Positions 26,053 to 34,638 are shown, numbered from the stretch's first letter. The stretch is DNA of 64,000 bases from Bacillus sp. B1-b2 (GCF_009183415.1 NZ_WEHU01000002.1:186001-250000); one strand, 5' to 3'. A program made the numbers and translations. The notes: a model not told the origin generated them from the letters alone.

Positions 26053-27559
26053 TTTTATACAAGTTTTTCAAGATAGAAAAATAGAATTATGGAATTCTTT
26101 ATTGGAGCATATTCAGATTTCTTTTATTGCCTTATTACTTGCTGGAATTATTGCGATACCATTAGGAATTTACTTAACCAAAAAGGAAAGGATAGCAGAA
26201 GGGATTATTGGGATTACTGCTGTACTGCAAACTATTCCTTCACTAGCACTACTTGGAATACTTATACCACTTGTTGGGATCGGGAAGGTACCTGCTATTA
26301 TTGCTTTAGTTGCGTATGCTCTCCTTCCTATTTTGCGAAATACCTATACAGGAATTAAAGAAGTAGATTCCTCCTTAATAGAAGCGGCTCGAGCAATGGG
26401 CATGAATAATAGAAAAAGACTGTTAAAAGTAGAAATACCTCTTGCTATGCCAATTATCATGGCAGGCATAAGAACAGCCATGGTCTTAATTGTTGGAACA
26501 GCAACACTAGCAGCTTTAATTGGGGCTGGGGGATTAGGAGATATTATATTGCTTGGTATTGATCGAAATGATACCAATCTCATTCTCATGGGAGCCATAC
26601 CTGCAGCTATATTGGCAATAGTCTTTGATTTTCTTCTTAAAAGATTAGAATATCATTCTTATAAAAAATCTCTACTTACAATTGGATGTATTGTTGTTAT
26701 TGCTGTAGGAATTATGATCCTTCCTTTGTTTACTAATCAAAATAAGGAAATTGTCATTGCAGGTAAGCTTGGAGCTGAACCAGAAATTTTAATCAATATG
26801 TATAAAATATTGATTGAAGAGGAAACAGATATAGAAGTTGAATTGAAACCTGGTCTTGGGAAAACCTCTTTTGTTTTTAATGCTTTAGAATCAGGAAGTA
26901 TTGATATATATCCTGAATTTACAGGAACAGCTATCTCCGAATTCTTAAAAGAAACAGCAAATAGCACAGATCGTAGTGAAGTGTATCAACAAGCGAAAGA
27001 GGGACTACTACAGAAATTTAAACTAGTTATGTTGGAACCTATGGAATATAACAATACGTATGCTTTAGCTGTTTCGAAAGAATTAGCTAATCAATATCAA
27101 TTAGAAAATATCTCTGATTTAAAGGCAATACAATCAGATGTAAAAGCAGGATTTACCTTAGAGTTTTCTGATAGAGAAGATGGATATAAAGGAATTCAGT
27201 CTTTATATGGCATAGAGTTTCCTAATCTTGTAACAATGGAGCCTAAATTACGGTATGTAGCAGTAGAATCTGGTGAAATCAATTTAGTGGATGCATATTC
27301 TACAGATAGTGAATTGCAGCAATATGAACTCCAAGTATTGCAAGATGATGAAAATCTGTTTCCTCCATATCAAGGAGCACCTTTACTTAGAACAGAAACA
27401 GTGGAGGAATATCCTGAAATAGTAGAGGCTTTAAATAAATTAGCTGGTCGTGTGACAGATGATGAGATGAGAAAAATGAATTATGAAGTGAATGTAGAAG
27501 GAAAAAGTCCAGCAAACGTGGCGAGGGATTTTTTGCAAGGTGAGGATATAATCCAATAA
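26045..27559 (+). CDS. egtU: Fused ABC permease / substrate-binding protein, EgtU-type (ergothioneine or related thiol import)
   Basis: A 504-residue fusion. Residues 1-205 form the permease, with QTIPSLALLGILIPL and coupling loop EAARAMGMNNRKRLLKVEIP. A last membrane segment (about 215-235) tethers a C-terminal binding domain (about 240-504). That domain has YPEFTGTAIS, FTLEFSDREDGYKGIQSLYG, LRYVAVESGEINLVDAYSTD and LFPPYQGAPL, which I recall as characteristic of EgtUBC ergothioneine importers; choline/betaine OpuC-like proteins are the alternative. The fusion itself is the usual EgtU architecture. Start ATG 26045 has GAGGT upstream. Confidence 0.75.
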   Translation: MDNFIQVFQDRKIELWNSLLEHIQISFIALLLAGIIAIPLGIYLTKKERIAEGIIGITAVLQTIPSLALLGILIPLVGIGKVPAIIALVAYALLPILRNTYTGIKEVDSSLIEAARAMGMNNRKRLLKVEIPLAMPIIMAGIRTAMVLIVGTATLAALIGAGGLGDIILLGIDRNDTNLILMGAIPAAILAIVFDFLLKRLEYHSYKKSLLTIGCIVVIAVGIMILPLFTNQNKEIVIAGKLGAEPEILINMYKILIEEETDIEVELKPGLGKTSFVFNALESGSIDIYPEFTGTAISEFLKETANSTDRSEVYQQAKEGLLQKFKLVMLEPMEYNNTYALAVSKELANQYQLENISDLKAIQSDVKAGFTLEFSDREDGYKGIQSLYGIEFPNLVTMEPKLRYVAVESGEINLVDAYSTDSELQQYELQVLQDDENLFPPYQGAPLLRTETVEEYPEIVEALNKLAGRVTDDEMRKMNYEVNVEGKSPANVARDFLQGEDIIQ

Positions 27560-27586
27560 GTTTTATTGTGAAACCGAGATAACGAG

Positions 27587-27624
27587 AAAAGCAGCTAACC
27601 TATTAAAGGAAAGCTGCTTTTTTT
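27587..27624 (+). terminator. Intrinsic terminator of the EgtU-type operon
   Basis: AAAAGCAGCT and AGCTGCTTTT form a perfect stem followed by TTTTCG. Confidence 0.8.
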
Positions 27625-27726
27625 CGATTTTTTATTTCATTACAGCAAGATTTGGAAAGTCTAACTAGCTCTATAATTGTTATCTTATTATTATCCAAAA
27701 GGGAAAGGAGTTAAGCAAAAAGAGAA

Positions 27727-28602
27727 TCATACCTTTTCATCTGAATCAATAGGTAACTTTTTAATAGGTGTATATACTTGGTATTCAGCATTAAGCTGGT
27801 GCACATTATCAAAAACTTGTATAAGTTCTATATGTGAGTTTTCTGCTTCTTGCCTTGATATTTTTAGAAACCTGGCATAATCGGACTTTAAGATATCGCC
27901 AATCTCAAGTAGATCACCTGAATATTGAAACTTAGCACAAAACAATTGGGGTACATCAACAGTAAAATAATAGGGTTTATTAATTTGAATATCATATGGA
28001 ATTCCAAAAAGAACCTTAAATTGAGTTGAATTTGGCTGACAGTCTGAATAGACAACAAAACATGGCCCGTTTATCGTTTCATGAATGTTATCTAATAATA
28101 GTTTTGCTTGAGAGCGAATCTTTTTTCTGTAATCATCTGTTGCTAGGTCAACTTCGAAGACTATACCACTTAATCGTATTGCTTCAAAGTTCATCAAAGT
28201 AAAGTCAGTAACAATATCCCCATTGATATTCTTTATAGGTCTTTTAGCAACAGATGGTATCTGTACTGGTGATATAGCTATAGCTTTCTCTCTAATAGAG
28301 CTAGGGGTTATGCCGTAATGACGTTTAAAAGCGCGTGTAAAGGATGCTTGAGTCCCAAAGCTTAGTTGATAGGCAATTTCTGTTAGGGTCATGTGATTGT
28401 TTTGTATGAAATTTAGTGATGTATTCAATCTTCTAGATAATATGTAACTGTTTAAGGAACATCCCATCATTGCAGAAAAAAGTCTATGAAAATAGTATTT
28501 GGACATGTTGAAGGTATCTGCAACAGATTCTAATGATAGAGGACTACTCAAATTGTTTTCAATATGAATCAAAGCATTTTCTATTACTTCATAATGTTTC
28601 AT
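27727..28602 (-). CDS. AraC-family regulator with GyrI-like effector domain (Rob/SoxS type)
   Basis: A 291-residue activator. Residues 1-105 hold two AraC helix-turn-helix motifs (LSLESVADTFNMSKYYFHRLF and MTLTEIAYQLSFGTQASFTRAF). Residues 130-290 form a GyrI-like/BmrR-type small-molecule-binding domain. The frame also opens at TTG 28614, but GGGTGATG precedes ATG 28602. It is divergent from the DUF4386 membrane protein gene (79 bases between starts), which it probably controls (inference). Confidence 0.87.
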   Translation of the reverse strand: MKHYEVIENALIHIENNLSSPLSLESVADTFNMSKYYFHRLFSAMMGCSLNSYILSRRLNTSLNFIQNNHMTLTEIAYQLSFGTQASFTRAFKRHYGITPSSIREKAIAISPVQIPSVAKRPIKNINGDIVTDFTLMNFEAIRLSGIVFEVDLATDDYRKKIRSQAKLLLDNIHETINGPCFVVYSDCQPNSTQFKVLFGIPYDIQINKPYYFTVDVPQLFCAKFQYSGDLLEIGDILKSDYARFLKISRQEAENSHIELIQVFDNVHQLNAEYQVYTPIKKLPIDSDEKV

Positions 28603-28681
28603 AACATCACCCAATATAAATATATTTTGAATTTTGAGATTAGTATATCATAGGTACATCATTTTAGGAGGTAGAATCAAT

Positions 28682-29380
28682 ATGACTAAAGATAGAATAA
28701 ATGGAATCATAATCGGTATTTTTTATATAACAGCTGCGGTTACTTCCATTATAGCAGTCATTTTTTATAAGCCGGTTTTGTCGGAAGAGTGGTATTTGTC
28801 TGTGTTAAATGGATTTGAAACAAGGGTTTTGATTGGTGTTATAAACGATTTATTACTGGTTGCGACAGCTATAGGTACAGCGGTCATGCTTTACCCTTAT
28901 CTTCGTCAGTGGAATGAGCAAATTGCGTTAGGGTATCTTTGTTTTCGCTTTATGGAAGCTGTTTTTATTGCAATTGGGCTGGTAAGCATACTAGGCATAG
29001 TACATCTTAGTATATCTTATGCAGGAGGGAGCTTTCCAAATGAGGAAAATTTGCTAGCAACAGGATTAGTTTTGCAGTCTTTTCACCGCTGGACTTCTAT
29101 GTTGGGTCCAAACCTCATGTTAGGTCTAAATACTTTTATGTATAGTTACTTGCTTGTTAGAACACGCTTAGTACCTAAACCATTAGGATTATTCGGGATG
29201 TTTACAGCACTTTCAGTATTTATAGCAGGTATATTGGAAATGTTTGGAGTAATAGAGCCGATGTCCACAGTGAAAGGAATTATTGCTCTACCAGTAGGTG
29301 TATTTGAAATGAGCTTGGCAATCTGGTTGATTGTAAAGGGATTTAATAAGGAACAGTTAGAGAAGCTTAGAGGAAATTAA
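28682..29380 (+). CDS. DUF4386-family membrane protein
   Basis: A 232-residue membrane protein with six or so hydrophobic segments and the DUF4386 features RLMEA-like FRFMEAVFIAIGL, a SFHRWTSMLGPNLMLGLNTFMYSYLL stretch read in two parts, and a VPKPLGLFG-type loop. Function unknown. TAGGAGGTAG before ATG 28682 fixes the start; the open frame from 28634 is rejected. Divergent partner of an AraC/GyrI-like regulator and closed by a strong terminator. Confidence 0.8.
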   Translation: MTKDRINGIIIGIFYITAAVTSIIAVIFYKPVLSEEWYLSVLNGFETRVLIGVINDLLLVATAIGTAVMLYPYLRQWNEQIALGYLCFRFMEAVFIAIGLVSILGIVHLSISYAGGSFPNEENLLATGLVLQSFHRWTSMLGPNLMLGLNTFMYSYLLVRTRLVPKPLGLFGMFTALSVFIAGILEMFGVIEPMSTVKGIIALPVGVFEMSLAIWLIVKGFNKEQLEKLRGN

Positions 29381-29417
29381 AATCTTATAATGAAATATGC
29401 ACCTTATGACTAATTTA

Positions 29418-29468
29418 TAGAAGCTAGCGAGAAATTCTTAAAAATTTTTTCGCTAGCTTCTACTTTTT
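29418..29468 (+). terminator. Intrinsic terminator after the DUF4386 gene
   Basis: AGAAGCTAGCGA pairs perfectly with TCGCTAGCTTCT, followed by ACTTTTT. Confidence 0.8.
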
Positions 29469-29635
29469 CATACCGAACATTTGTTTTGTTTGTTATAATA
29501 AAGTAGCATCTACACCATGTTAATCTGTTGAAGCTGTAATAGATGTATAAGTAAAAACAGCTATTGGTTAAACTTAAGAAGATCCCAACAAATGAACTGA
29601 CAGAAGGAATAAAATAAACAGAAGAGGTGTATTTC

Positions 29636-30064
29636 ATGATTTTAGGAGCTTATGCTTATTTAAGAACAAATGGTAATGGAAAAGAAGCTGTCGAGTTTTA
29701 TAAAAATACTTTAGAAGCAGAAGTTTTAAGCATTCAAACATACGGAGAGTTTCCAGCAAACCCAGAATTTCCTCTTCCAGAAGAAGCAAAGGATCGTGTA
29801 GTCCATGCACAATTAAAAGTGGGAAGTACCTTTCTAATGTTATCTGATACATTCCCTGGCCAGCCTTATGAAACAGGTGCACAAGTAGATGTAGCAATAC
29901 TTATAGATGATGTAGAACAGACAAAAAGCGTATATGAAAAACTATTAGAAGGTGGCACGGTTGTTATGCCCCTACAAGAAACACCATGGAGTCCATCTTA
30001 TGGGCAAGTAAAAGATAAATATGGTGTAGTTTGGCAGATTTCAGCACAAATTGAAAATAATTGA
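29636..30064 (+). CDS. VOC-family (PhnB-like) protein
   Basis: A 142-residue glyoxalase-fold protein of the PhnB-like subgroup. AYAYLRTNGNGKEAVEFYKNTL, a VVHAQLKVGSTFLMLSD-type strand and the C-terminal SYGQVKDKYGVVWQIS are characteristic. Members include metal-dependent and metal-free enzymes; the substrate is unknown. ATG 29636 has GAGGTG before it and replaces the upstream GTG 29627. It is a single-gene unit. Confidence 0.82.
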   Translation: MILGAYAYLRTNGNGKEAVEFYKNTLEAEVLSIQTYGEFPANPEFPLPEEAKDRVVHAQLKVGSTFLMLSDTFPGQPYETGAQVDVAILIDDVEQTKSVYEKLLEGGTVVMPLQETPWSPSYGQVKDKYGVVWQISAQIENN

Positions 30065-30149
30065 TTTAAACAATTTCTCGTAAAGCAATGGCATCTAGAG
30101 GTGTTATTTGATACTATTAAGTTATTATAATGAAATGGAGGTGTTCCTT

Positions 30150-30194
30150 TTGACAGCATCAATGAGATTAAGATTCCCAATGTTCAAACGTTAA
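30150..30194 (+). CDS. Macrolide-sensing leader peptide (Erm/Mef type) of the efflux gene
   Basis: A 14-codon frame, MTASMRLRFPMFKR, starting at TTG 30150 behind GGAGGTG (30137-30143). It matches the ErmD/ErmK leader (MTHSMRLRFPTLNQ from memory) in nine of the first ten residues, and I recall MTASMRLR as the leader of mef(A). The Arg-Leu-Arg motif causes macrolide-bound ribosomes to stall. It ends 189 bases before the Mef-type gene, with a hairpin (30211-30230) and a terminator (30279-30308) between, which is the layout of transcription attenuation. Confidence 0.85.
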   Translation: MTASMRLRFPMFKR

Positions 30195-30210
30195 TTTAAT
30201 ACGATTTGAT

Positions 30211-30308
30211 TGCTCTTCCTATAAAGAGCATGGGATTGATCTGTCTATTTTAAGGAAACCTACATTTAACGGTTATTTAAAAGAGGGGAGGATTTTTCCC
30301 TCTTTTTT
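30211..30308 (+). promoter_or_regulatory. Attenuator: hairpin plus intrinsic terminator upstream of the Mef-type gene
   Basis: TGCTCTT...AAGAGCA forms a hairpin at 30211-30230. AAAGAGGG and CCCTCTTT with a run of T form an intrinsic terminator at 30279-30308. CGTTAA at the end of the leader (30189-30194) can pair with TTAACG (30266-30271) next to the terminator, giving alternative folds. Ribosome stalling in the leader should shift the balance towards read-through (inference from mef and erm leaders). Confidence 0.75.
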
Positions 30309-30383
30309 GCTGTGTTTTTTTAAAATATATCAGAATGGGTCTTTCTATGACAAAAAAATAATCTAGAAATGTGAGGCTATTCT

Positions 30384-31625
30384 ATGAATAAAATAAACGA
30401 AAATTCTCAGCAAAACTGGTTAAGGAATATTATTTTGTTTTTAACCAGTCAAACGATTACTCTATTTGGTTCTTCATTGGTTCAATATGCGATTATGTGG
30501 TATATCACTTTAGAAACAGAATCTGGACTTATGATGACACTGTTTATTATATGTGGATTTATTCCAACCTTTATTTTGTCACCTGTCGCAGGAGTTTGGG
30601 CAGACCGCTATAATCGAAAGTTGTTGATCATGCTTTCTGATGGGCTCATTGCCTTGGCTACTCTCGTTCTAGCCATACTGTTTTTAATGGGATACAATGC
30701 AACATGGCTTCTTTTTGTAATGGCAGCTATTCGCGCATTTGGAACTGGCATACAAATGCCTGCTGTTAGCGCGATATTGCCACAAATTGTTCCAAGTGAA
30801 AAGCTTACAAAGGTAAATGGAGTAAATGGGAGTATTCAAGCAGTCATTATGTTTGTGTCTCCAATGGTTAGTGCAGCACTATTAACCATGGCATCTATTG
30901 AGTTTATTTTCTTCATTGATGTCATTACAGCGGTAATCGGAATTGGAACCTTACTTGTCTTTTTGAAAATACCATTGCATAAAAAAGCGATGGAAAAACA
31001 GACCACTAGTTATTTTAGTGATTTTAAAGAAGGCATAGAATATGTAAAGAATCATGCTTTTTTAAAGAAGTTTTTTCTGTTTTTTGCAGTCTTCTTTGTA
31101 CTAATGGCACCAGCAGCCTTTTTAACTCCATTACAAGTGACAAGAAGCTATGGAGATGATGTATGGCGACTTACTGCTATCGAAATTGCCTTCTCTATAG
31201 GAATGATGATAGGTGGAGGGTTGATTGCTTCTTGGGGAGGGTTCCAAAATAGGGTGAAAACCATGGCCCTAGCGAGCTTAGTCATGGGACTCTGCACTTT
31301 TGCACTAGGAATTGTACCGATTTTTTGGATATATTTACTCTTCATGGCTATCTTTGGTGTGGCGATGCCTATATTTAATACGCCAACGACGGTTCTTTTA
31401 CAAGAGAAGGTGAAGGAAGAGTACTTGGGTAGAGTTTTCGGTGTAATGGGAATGATTTCTACTTCAATGATGCCAATGGGAATGCTTATTTTTGGGCCAA
31501 TTGCTGACTTGATTAAGATAGAATGGCTATTAATCGGTACAGGAGTATTCATGGTGATTTTGACTTTCTTCTTAAGAGGAAACAAAGTATTGATGGAAGC
31601 TGGGGAGCCAGTACAAGAGGGATAA
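30384..31625 (+). CDS. MFS efflux transporter, Mef-type (macrolide efflux family)
   Basis: A 413-residue, 12-segment major facilitator. The Mef-like N-terminus (SQTITLFGSSLVQYAIMWY), VAGVWADRYNRKLLIMLSD (MFS motif A), AIRAFGTGIQMPAVSAILPQ and the late LLQEKVKEEYLGRVFGVMG are shared with MefA-family exporters. The leader peptide and attenuator upstream strongly support macrolides as inducer. No msrD/mel ABC-F gene follows, unlike in streptococcal mef elements. A strong terminator closes the unit. Confidence 0.87.
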   Translation: MNKINENSQQNWLRNIILFLTSQTITLFGSSLVQYAIMWYITLETESGLMMTLFIICGFIPTFILSPVAGVWADRYNRKLLIMLSDGLIALATLVLAILFLMGYNATWLLFVMAAIRAFGTGIQMPAVSAILPQIVPSEKLTKVNGVNGSIQAVIMFVSPMVSAALLTMASIEFIFFIDVITAVIGIGTLLVFLKIPLHKKAMEKQTTSYFSDFKEGIEYVKNHAFLKKFFLFFAVFFVLMAPAAFLTPLQVTRSYGDDVWRLTAIEIAFSIGMMIGGGLIASWGGFQNRVKTMALASLVMGLCTFALGIVPIFWIYLLFMAIFGVAMPIFNTPTTVLLQEKVKEEYLGRVFGVMGMISTSMMPMGMLIFGPIADLIKIEWLLIGTGVFMVILTFFLRGNKVLMEAGEPVQEG

Positions 31626-31633
31626 ATATAAGC

Positions 31634-31665
31634 AAAGGCAAGATGCAATGGCATCTTGCCTTTTA
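31634..31665 (+). terminator. Intrinsic terminator of the Mef-type unit
   Basis: AAAGGCAAGATGC, loop AATG, GCATCTTGCCTTTT: a near-perfect 13-bp stem. Confidence 0.85.
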
Positions 31666-31820
31666 CTTTAGTCCCTTATATTATAACTAATCAAATCAAG
31701 AAGTTAACTCGTATTCTTAATGATTTTTTTCTTTTTAAAAATCCCTCCGTAAATCCATAACCATAACTATTACAGGAATAAAAGTTTCGATAGTTTGACA
31801 TTCCTTTCATCACTGCTTTA

Positions 31821-31928
31821 CTAATCTATATCTTGTTGGTCAACCGATAAAGTGGTAGAAAATATCTTTAAATATTGTAAGTCTGATTTAGAAAAAAAGT
31901 CTAAAACTTGATTGAAGGATAAATCCAT
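31821..31928 (-). CDS. Small ORF divergent from a Fur-box-linked esterase gene
   Basis: A 35-codon frame starting at ATG 31928 behind AGGAGAGG, an excellent ribosome site. The peptide begins MDLSFNQVLDFFSKSD and ends VDQQDID; it is acidic and soluble. I do not recognise it. The Fur box (31961-31975) lies just upstream of its ribosome site on the minus strand, so it may be iron-regulated. The frame is open upstream to 32042, but only because the opposite strand encodes the esterase. Confidence 0.4.
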   Translation of the reverse strand: MDLSFNQVLDFFSKSDLQYLKIFSTTLSVDQQDID

Positions 31929-31960
31929 AATAAATTCCTCTCCTAGGTTGACTAAACTTA

Positions 31961-31975
31961 TGATAACGATTATCA
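31961..31975. promoter_or_regulatory. Fur box
   Basis: TGATAACGATTATCA differs from the Fur 7-1-7 consensus TGATAATNATTATCA at one position. It lies 36 bases before the esterase start and 33 bases before the start of the minus-strand small ORF. Confidence 0.85.
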
Positions 31976-32010
31976 TTTTCAACATTATAACATAGAAATT
32001 GAGGGAGAAA

Positions 32011-32772
32011 ATGCCAATGCCACAATTATCCATACAATCCATTCATACTAAAACAGATTATGATATAGAAGTCTATATTCCAGATACAGAAGTTCCTGAG
32101 AATGGTTTCCCTGTTCACTATATTTTAGACGGTCTTACACACTTTGGTTTTGCGCGTGATATTGTAAAAGGTCAAAGCTTTAGCTTCGAAAAAACAGGTG
32201 TTAGACCTGCAGTAGTGGTAGGTATTGGTCATAAGGCAGCAGAAATGGGACTAAAACGAATGAAAGAGTTTACTGGTCCTGCAGATCATTTAGAATTACC
32301 AGAACGTACATTAGGTAAATTTCCAGATGATTTGGAATATGGGCATGCTGATAAGTTTCTCACTTTCATTCAAGAAGAATTAAAGCCAATAATCGAGGAA
32401 AAGTATCCTGTACATACGAACGAGCAATCCATCATTGGTCATTCTTTAGGAGGGTATTTTACTCTTTGGTGTTTATTTCATCATCAGGATTATTTTCAGA
32501 AATACATATCCATTAGTCCTTCCGTTTGGTGGAATGGAAAAGAATTATTACAAATGACCAAAGAATTCTTGGAACAAAGTCCTACGGAGCAAAAAGAAGT
32601 ATTTATTTCTGTGGGGGAGAAGGAAGATTTTATGGTAGATGACTCCAAAGAGCTAGTGAGTCTATTTAGTAACCATCATTACACTGTAGATTATTATATT
32701 GCACCAGAGGAGAATCATGGTTCGGTTGTTCCCACTGTTATGAGCCGTGTTATTCGATTTATATCTAAATGA
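32011..32772 (+). CDS. Alpha/beta-hydrolase of the siderophore esterase type (BesA/IroE-like)
   Basis: A 253-residue serine hydrolase. The nucleophile elbow is GHSLGG (about residue 140), the acid probably in SVGEKEDFMVDD, and the histidine in EENHGSVVPT. It has the esterase D/BesA-type N-terminus with YILDGLTHFGFARDI. No signal peptide, so it acts in the cytosol. The Fur box upstream supports hydrolysis of an imported ferric siderophore to release iron (inference). Start ATG 32011 has GAGGGA; the TTG at 31999 is rejected. No siderophore synthesis or uptake gene is next to it. Confidence 0.85.
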   Translation: MPMPQLSIQSIHTKTDYDIEVYIPDTEVPENGFPVHYILDGLTHFGFARDIVKGQSFSFEKTGVRPAVVVGIGHKAAEMGLKRMKEFTGPADHLELPERTLGKFPDDLEYGHADKFLTFIQEELKPIIEEKYPVHTNEQSIIGHSLGGYFTLWCLFHHQDYFQKYISISPSVWWNGKELLQMTKEFLEQSPTEQKEVFISVGEKEDFMVDDSKELVSLFSNHHYTVDYYIAPEENHGSVVPTVMSRVIRFISK

Positions 32773-32986
32773 ATAGGTAATTAGTCTTGTTAGTTCTCAT
32801 TTTATTTCGAAAAAAATAAAGTTAATAATATAAAAATAGGGCTATTTTCATCTATTTTCTCCAGAAAATTGAATGAAAATACCCTCTTTTTTATTCTGTA
32901 GTAATATTTACTATCTATGCATCGTACATTTATATGATATTATCAAGTTTAGGTATGTTGTCATTTTTAACAGGGGGAAACGACGA

Positions 32987-34066
32987 ATGCTTTTGAAACA
33001 ACGTATAAAGAAAGAAGTAGTAGATAATAAAATAGATACTTCATATGATGAATTGCTAACCTTTTTACAGGAAAAAGGGGGCAATCATGTTACGCATCTT
33101 ATTTTCTTAAAAGATAAAGAACTATTCTGGACAAGAGATCAGAATGTATTAATAGTATATAAACAGGTTTTTAATAAATATGTAGTACTTGGTGATCCAA
33201 TTGGAGAAGAGCAGCATATAAAAGAAGCCATTAAAGAATTTAGTGAGTTTTGTCTAGAGAAAAAAGTGAAGCCAGTTTTCTATCAGGTGCATCCTCGTCA
33301 TATGCAGTGTTACCATGATTCAGGTTTTCGCTTTGCAAAGCTAGGGGAAGAAGCAGTAGTAAAGTTAAGTGATTATTCCATGGAAGGTAAAAAGAATGCT
33401 AATCTACGGAATAGAATGAATAAGTTTTCTAAAAGTGGATATGAATTTAGTATTATGAAACCACCTCATTCCAATAAACTATTAACAGAGATAAAGGAAA
33501 TCTCGAATAGTTGGCTTGGTAAGGAAAAGGAGAAAGGCTTTTCTGTAGTATCCTTTAAAGAGGATTATGTTTCGCGCTTCCCAGTTGCTATATTTCGTGA
33601 TCCAGAAGGGAATATCCTTGCTTTTGCCACATTAGCTACAGACTATAAAGAAACAATTACCATTGATTTAATGAGAAAGATAAAAGATTGTCCTCATGGA
33701 ACAATGGATGTTTTATTTGCAAATATCTTTATCTGGGCGAAAGAAAATGGCTACCAATATAGCAGCTTAGGGATGGCTCCACTTGCTAATGTGGGTACTT
33801 GTGAGCATGCTTTTATTAGCGAAAAGATGATTCGTCTTGTTTATCTTTACGGTAATAAAAAATACAATTTTAAAGGGCTAAGAGATTTTAAGAGTAAATT
33901 CGCAACAAATTGGGAACCGAAATATTTAGCTTATAAAAAATCTAATTTGCCAATTATCTTCATACAATTAATTCTTTTAATAAATAAAAAGCAGTTTAAG
34001 TTAAAGCCAGTATCTAAAAAGAAAGAGATATCTGAACTTCTTGGAGAATCTTTACGATTTGATTAA
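32987..34066 (+). CDS. Soluble MprF-like aminoacyl-lipid synthase domain protein (DUF2156)
   Basis: A 359-residue protein matching the cytosolic C-terminal half of MprF (phosphatidylglycerol lysyltransferase), made of two GNAT-like folds. VLGDPIGEEQHIKEAI, GEEAVVKLSDYSMEGKKN with NLRNRMNKF, LAFATLATDYKETITIDLMR and YSSLGMAPLANVG are typical. It lacks the 8-14 membrane segments of full-length MprF, and only one weak hydrophobic stretch stands near residue 325. The frame reaches back to 32873, but GGGGGAAA before ATG 32987 fixes the start. A GtrA membrane protein follows 36 bases later and may supply the membrane partner (inference). Confidence 0.83.
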   Translation: MLLKQRIKKEVVDNKIDTSYDELLTFLQEKGGNHVTHLIFLKDKELFWTRDQNVLIVYKQVFNKYVVLGDPIGEEQHIKEAIKEFSEFCLEKKVKPVFYQVHPRHMQCYHDSGFRFAKLGEEAVVKLSDYSMEGKKNANLRNRMNKFSKSGYEFSIMKPPHSNKLLTEIKEISNSWLGKEKEKGFSVVSFKEDYVSRFPVAIFRDPEGNILAFATLATDYKETITIDLMRKIKDCPHGTMDVLFANIFIWAKENGYQYSSLGMAPLANVGTCEHAFISEKMIRLVYLYGNKKYNFKGLRDFKSKFATNWEPKYLAYKKSNLPIIFIQLILLINKKQFKLKPVSKKKEISELLGESLRFD

Positions 34067-34102
34067 TACTGTTTTCAGATAAGTGAAATAGGAAGGTAGA
34101 AC

Positions 34103-34495
34103 ATGTTTTTACGTCAGGAGTTTATAGTAAAGTTTTTTAAGTATAGTTTTGTAGGAATTATTACTACGGCTATTTATTTTCTTTGTGTGTTCCTAATAGT
34201 GGAGCTAGGAAGGTTTGAACCTGTACTAGGATCTGCTATTGCTTTTGTAGTTATGACAGTGTTTTCCTTTATTCTAAATGTCCGTTTTACCTTTGGAAGC
34301 AACATTGATCGCCAGAAAGTATGGAGATTTTCCGTTGTTGCTTTAATAGGATTTCTTTTAAATATTCTCCTACTTTACTTGGTTGTGCATATTCTTCATC
34401 TGCATTATTTAATTGGCGAAGTGGTGACCATATTGGTTATTCCAACCGTTAATTTTTTACTGAACAATTATTGGACATTTCAGAGGGAAGCTTAA
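34103..34495 (+). CDS. GtrA-family membrane protein
   Basis: A 130-residue protein with four hydrophobic segments and the GtrA signature: FFKYSFVGIITTAIYFLCVF at the N-terminus, FILNVRFTFGS in the middle and VNFLLNNYWTF at the end. GtrA proteins are thought to move or help move polyprenyl-linked sugars. It starts at ATG 34103 behind GGAAGGT, in one operon with the MprF-like domain gene, which points to cell-surface modification. Confidence 0.87.
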   Translation: MFLRQEFIVKFFKYSFVGIITTAIYFLCVFLIVELGRFEPVLGSAIAFVVMTVFSFILNVRFTFGSNIDRQKVWRFSVVALIGFLLNILLLYLVVHILHLHYLIGEVVTILVIPTVNFLLNNYWTFQREA

Positions 34496-34544
34496 GAACA
34501 GTTTCTGTGTACACTTTTAGAGTGGGCATTGAAGCTGTTCTTTT
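34494..34544 (+). terminator. Probable terminator after gtrA-like gene
   Basis: AAGAACAG pairs with CTGTTCTT across a long loop, followed by TTG. Weak because of the loop of about 34 bases. Confidence 0.45.
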
Positions 34545-34638
34545 GTTGGAAAAAGGGATACAAGCAATATTCTTAATGAAGTAGGAAAAAACGAACTCCC
34601 TACCGAATTTTAGAAGAATAACTTTTAGGGGGGCTACT

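Noticed and set aside
30126-30131. TATAAT as the -10 box of the Mef-type operon
   Set aside because: A transcript from it would start at about 30138 and cut into the leader's ribosome site, so the real promoter is probably further upstream.
31148-31654. 168-codon minus-strand ORF opposite the Mef-type gene
   Set aside because: A shadow with Ile/Pro-rich composition typical of antisense membrane-protein frames.
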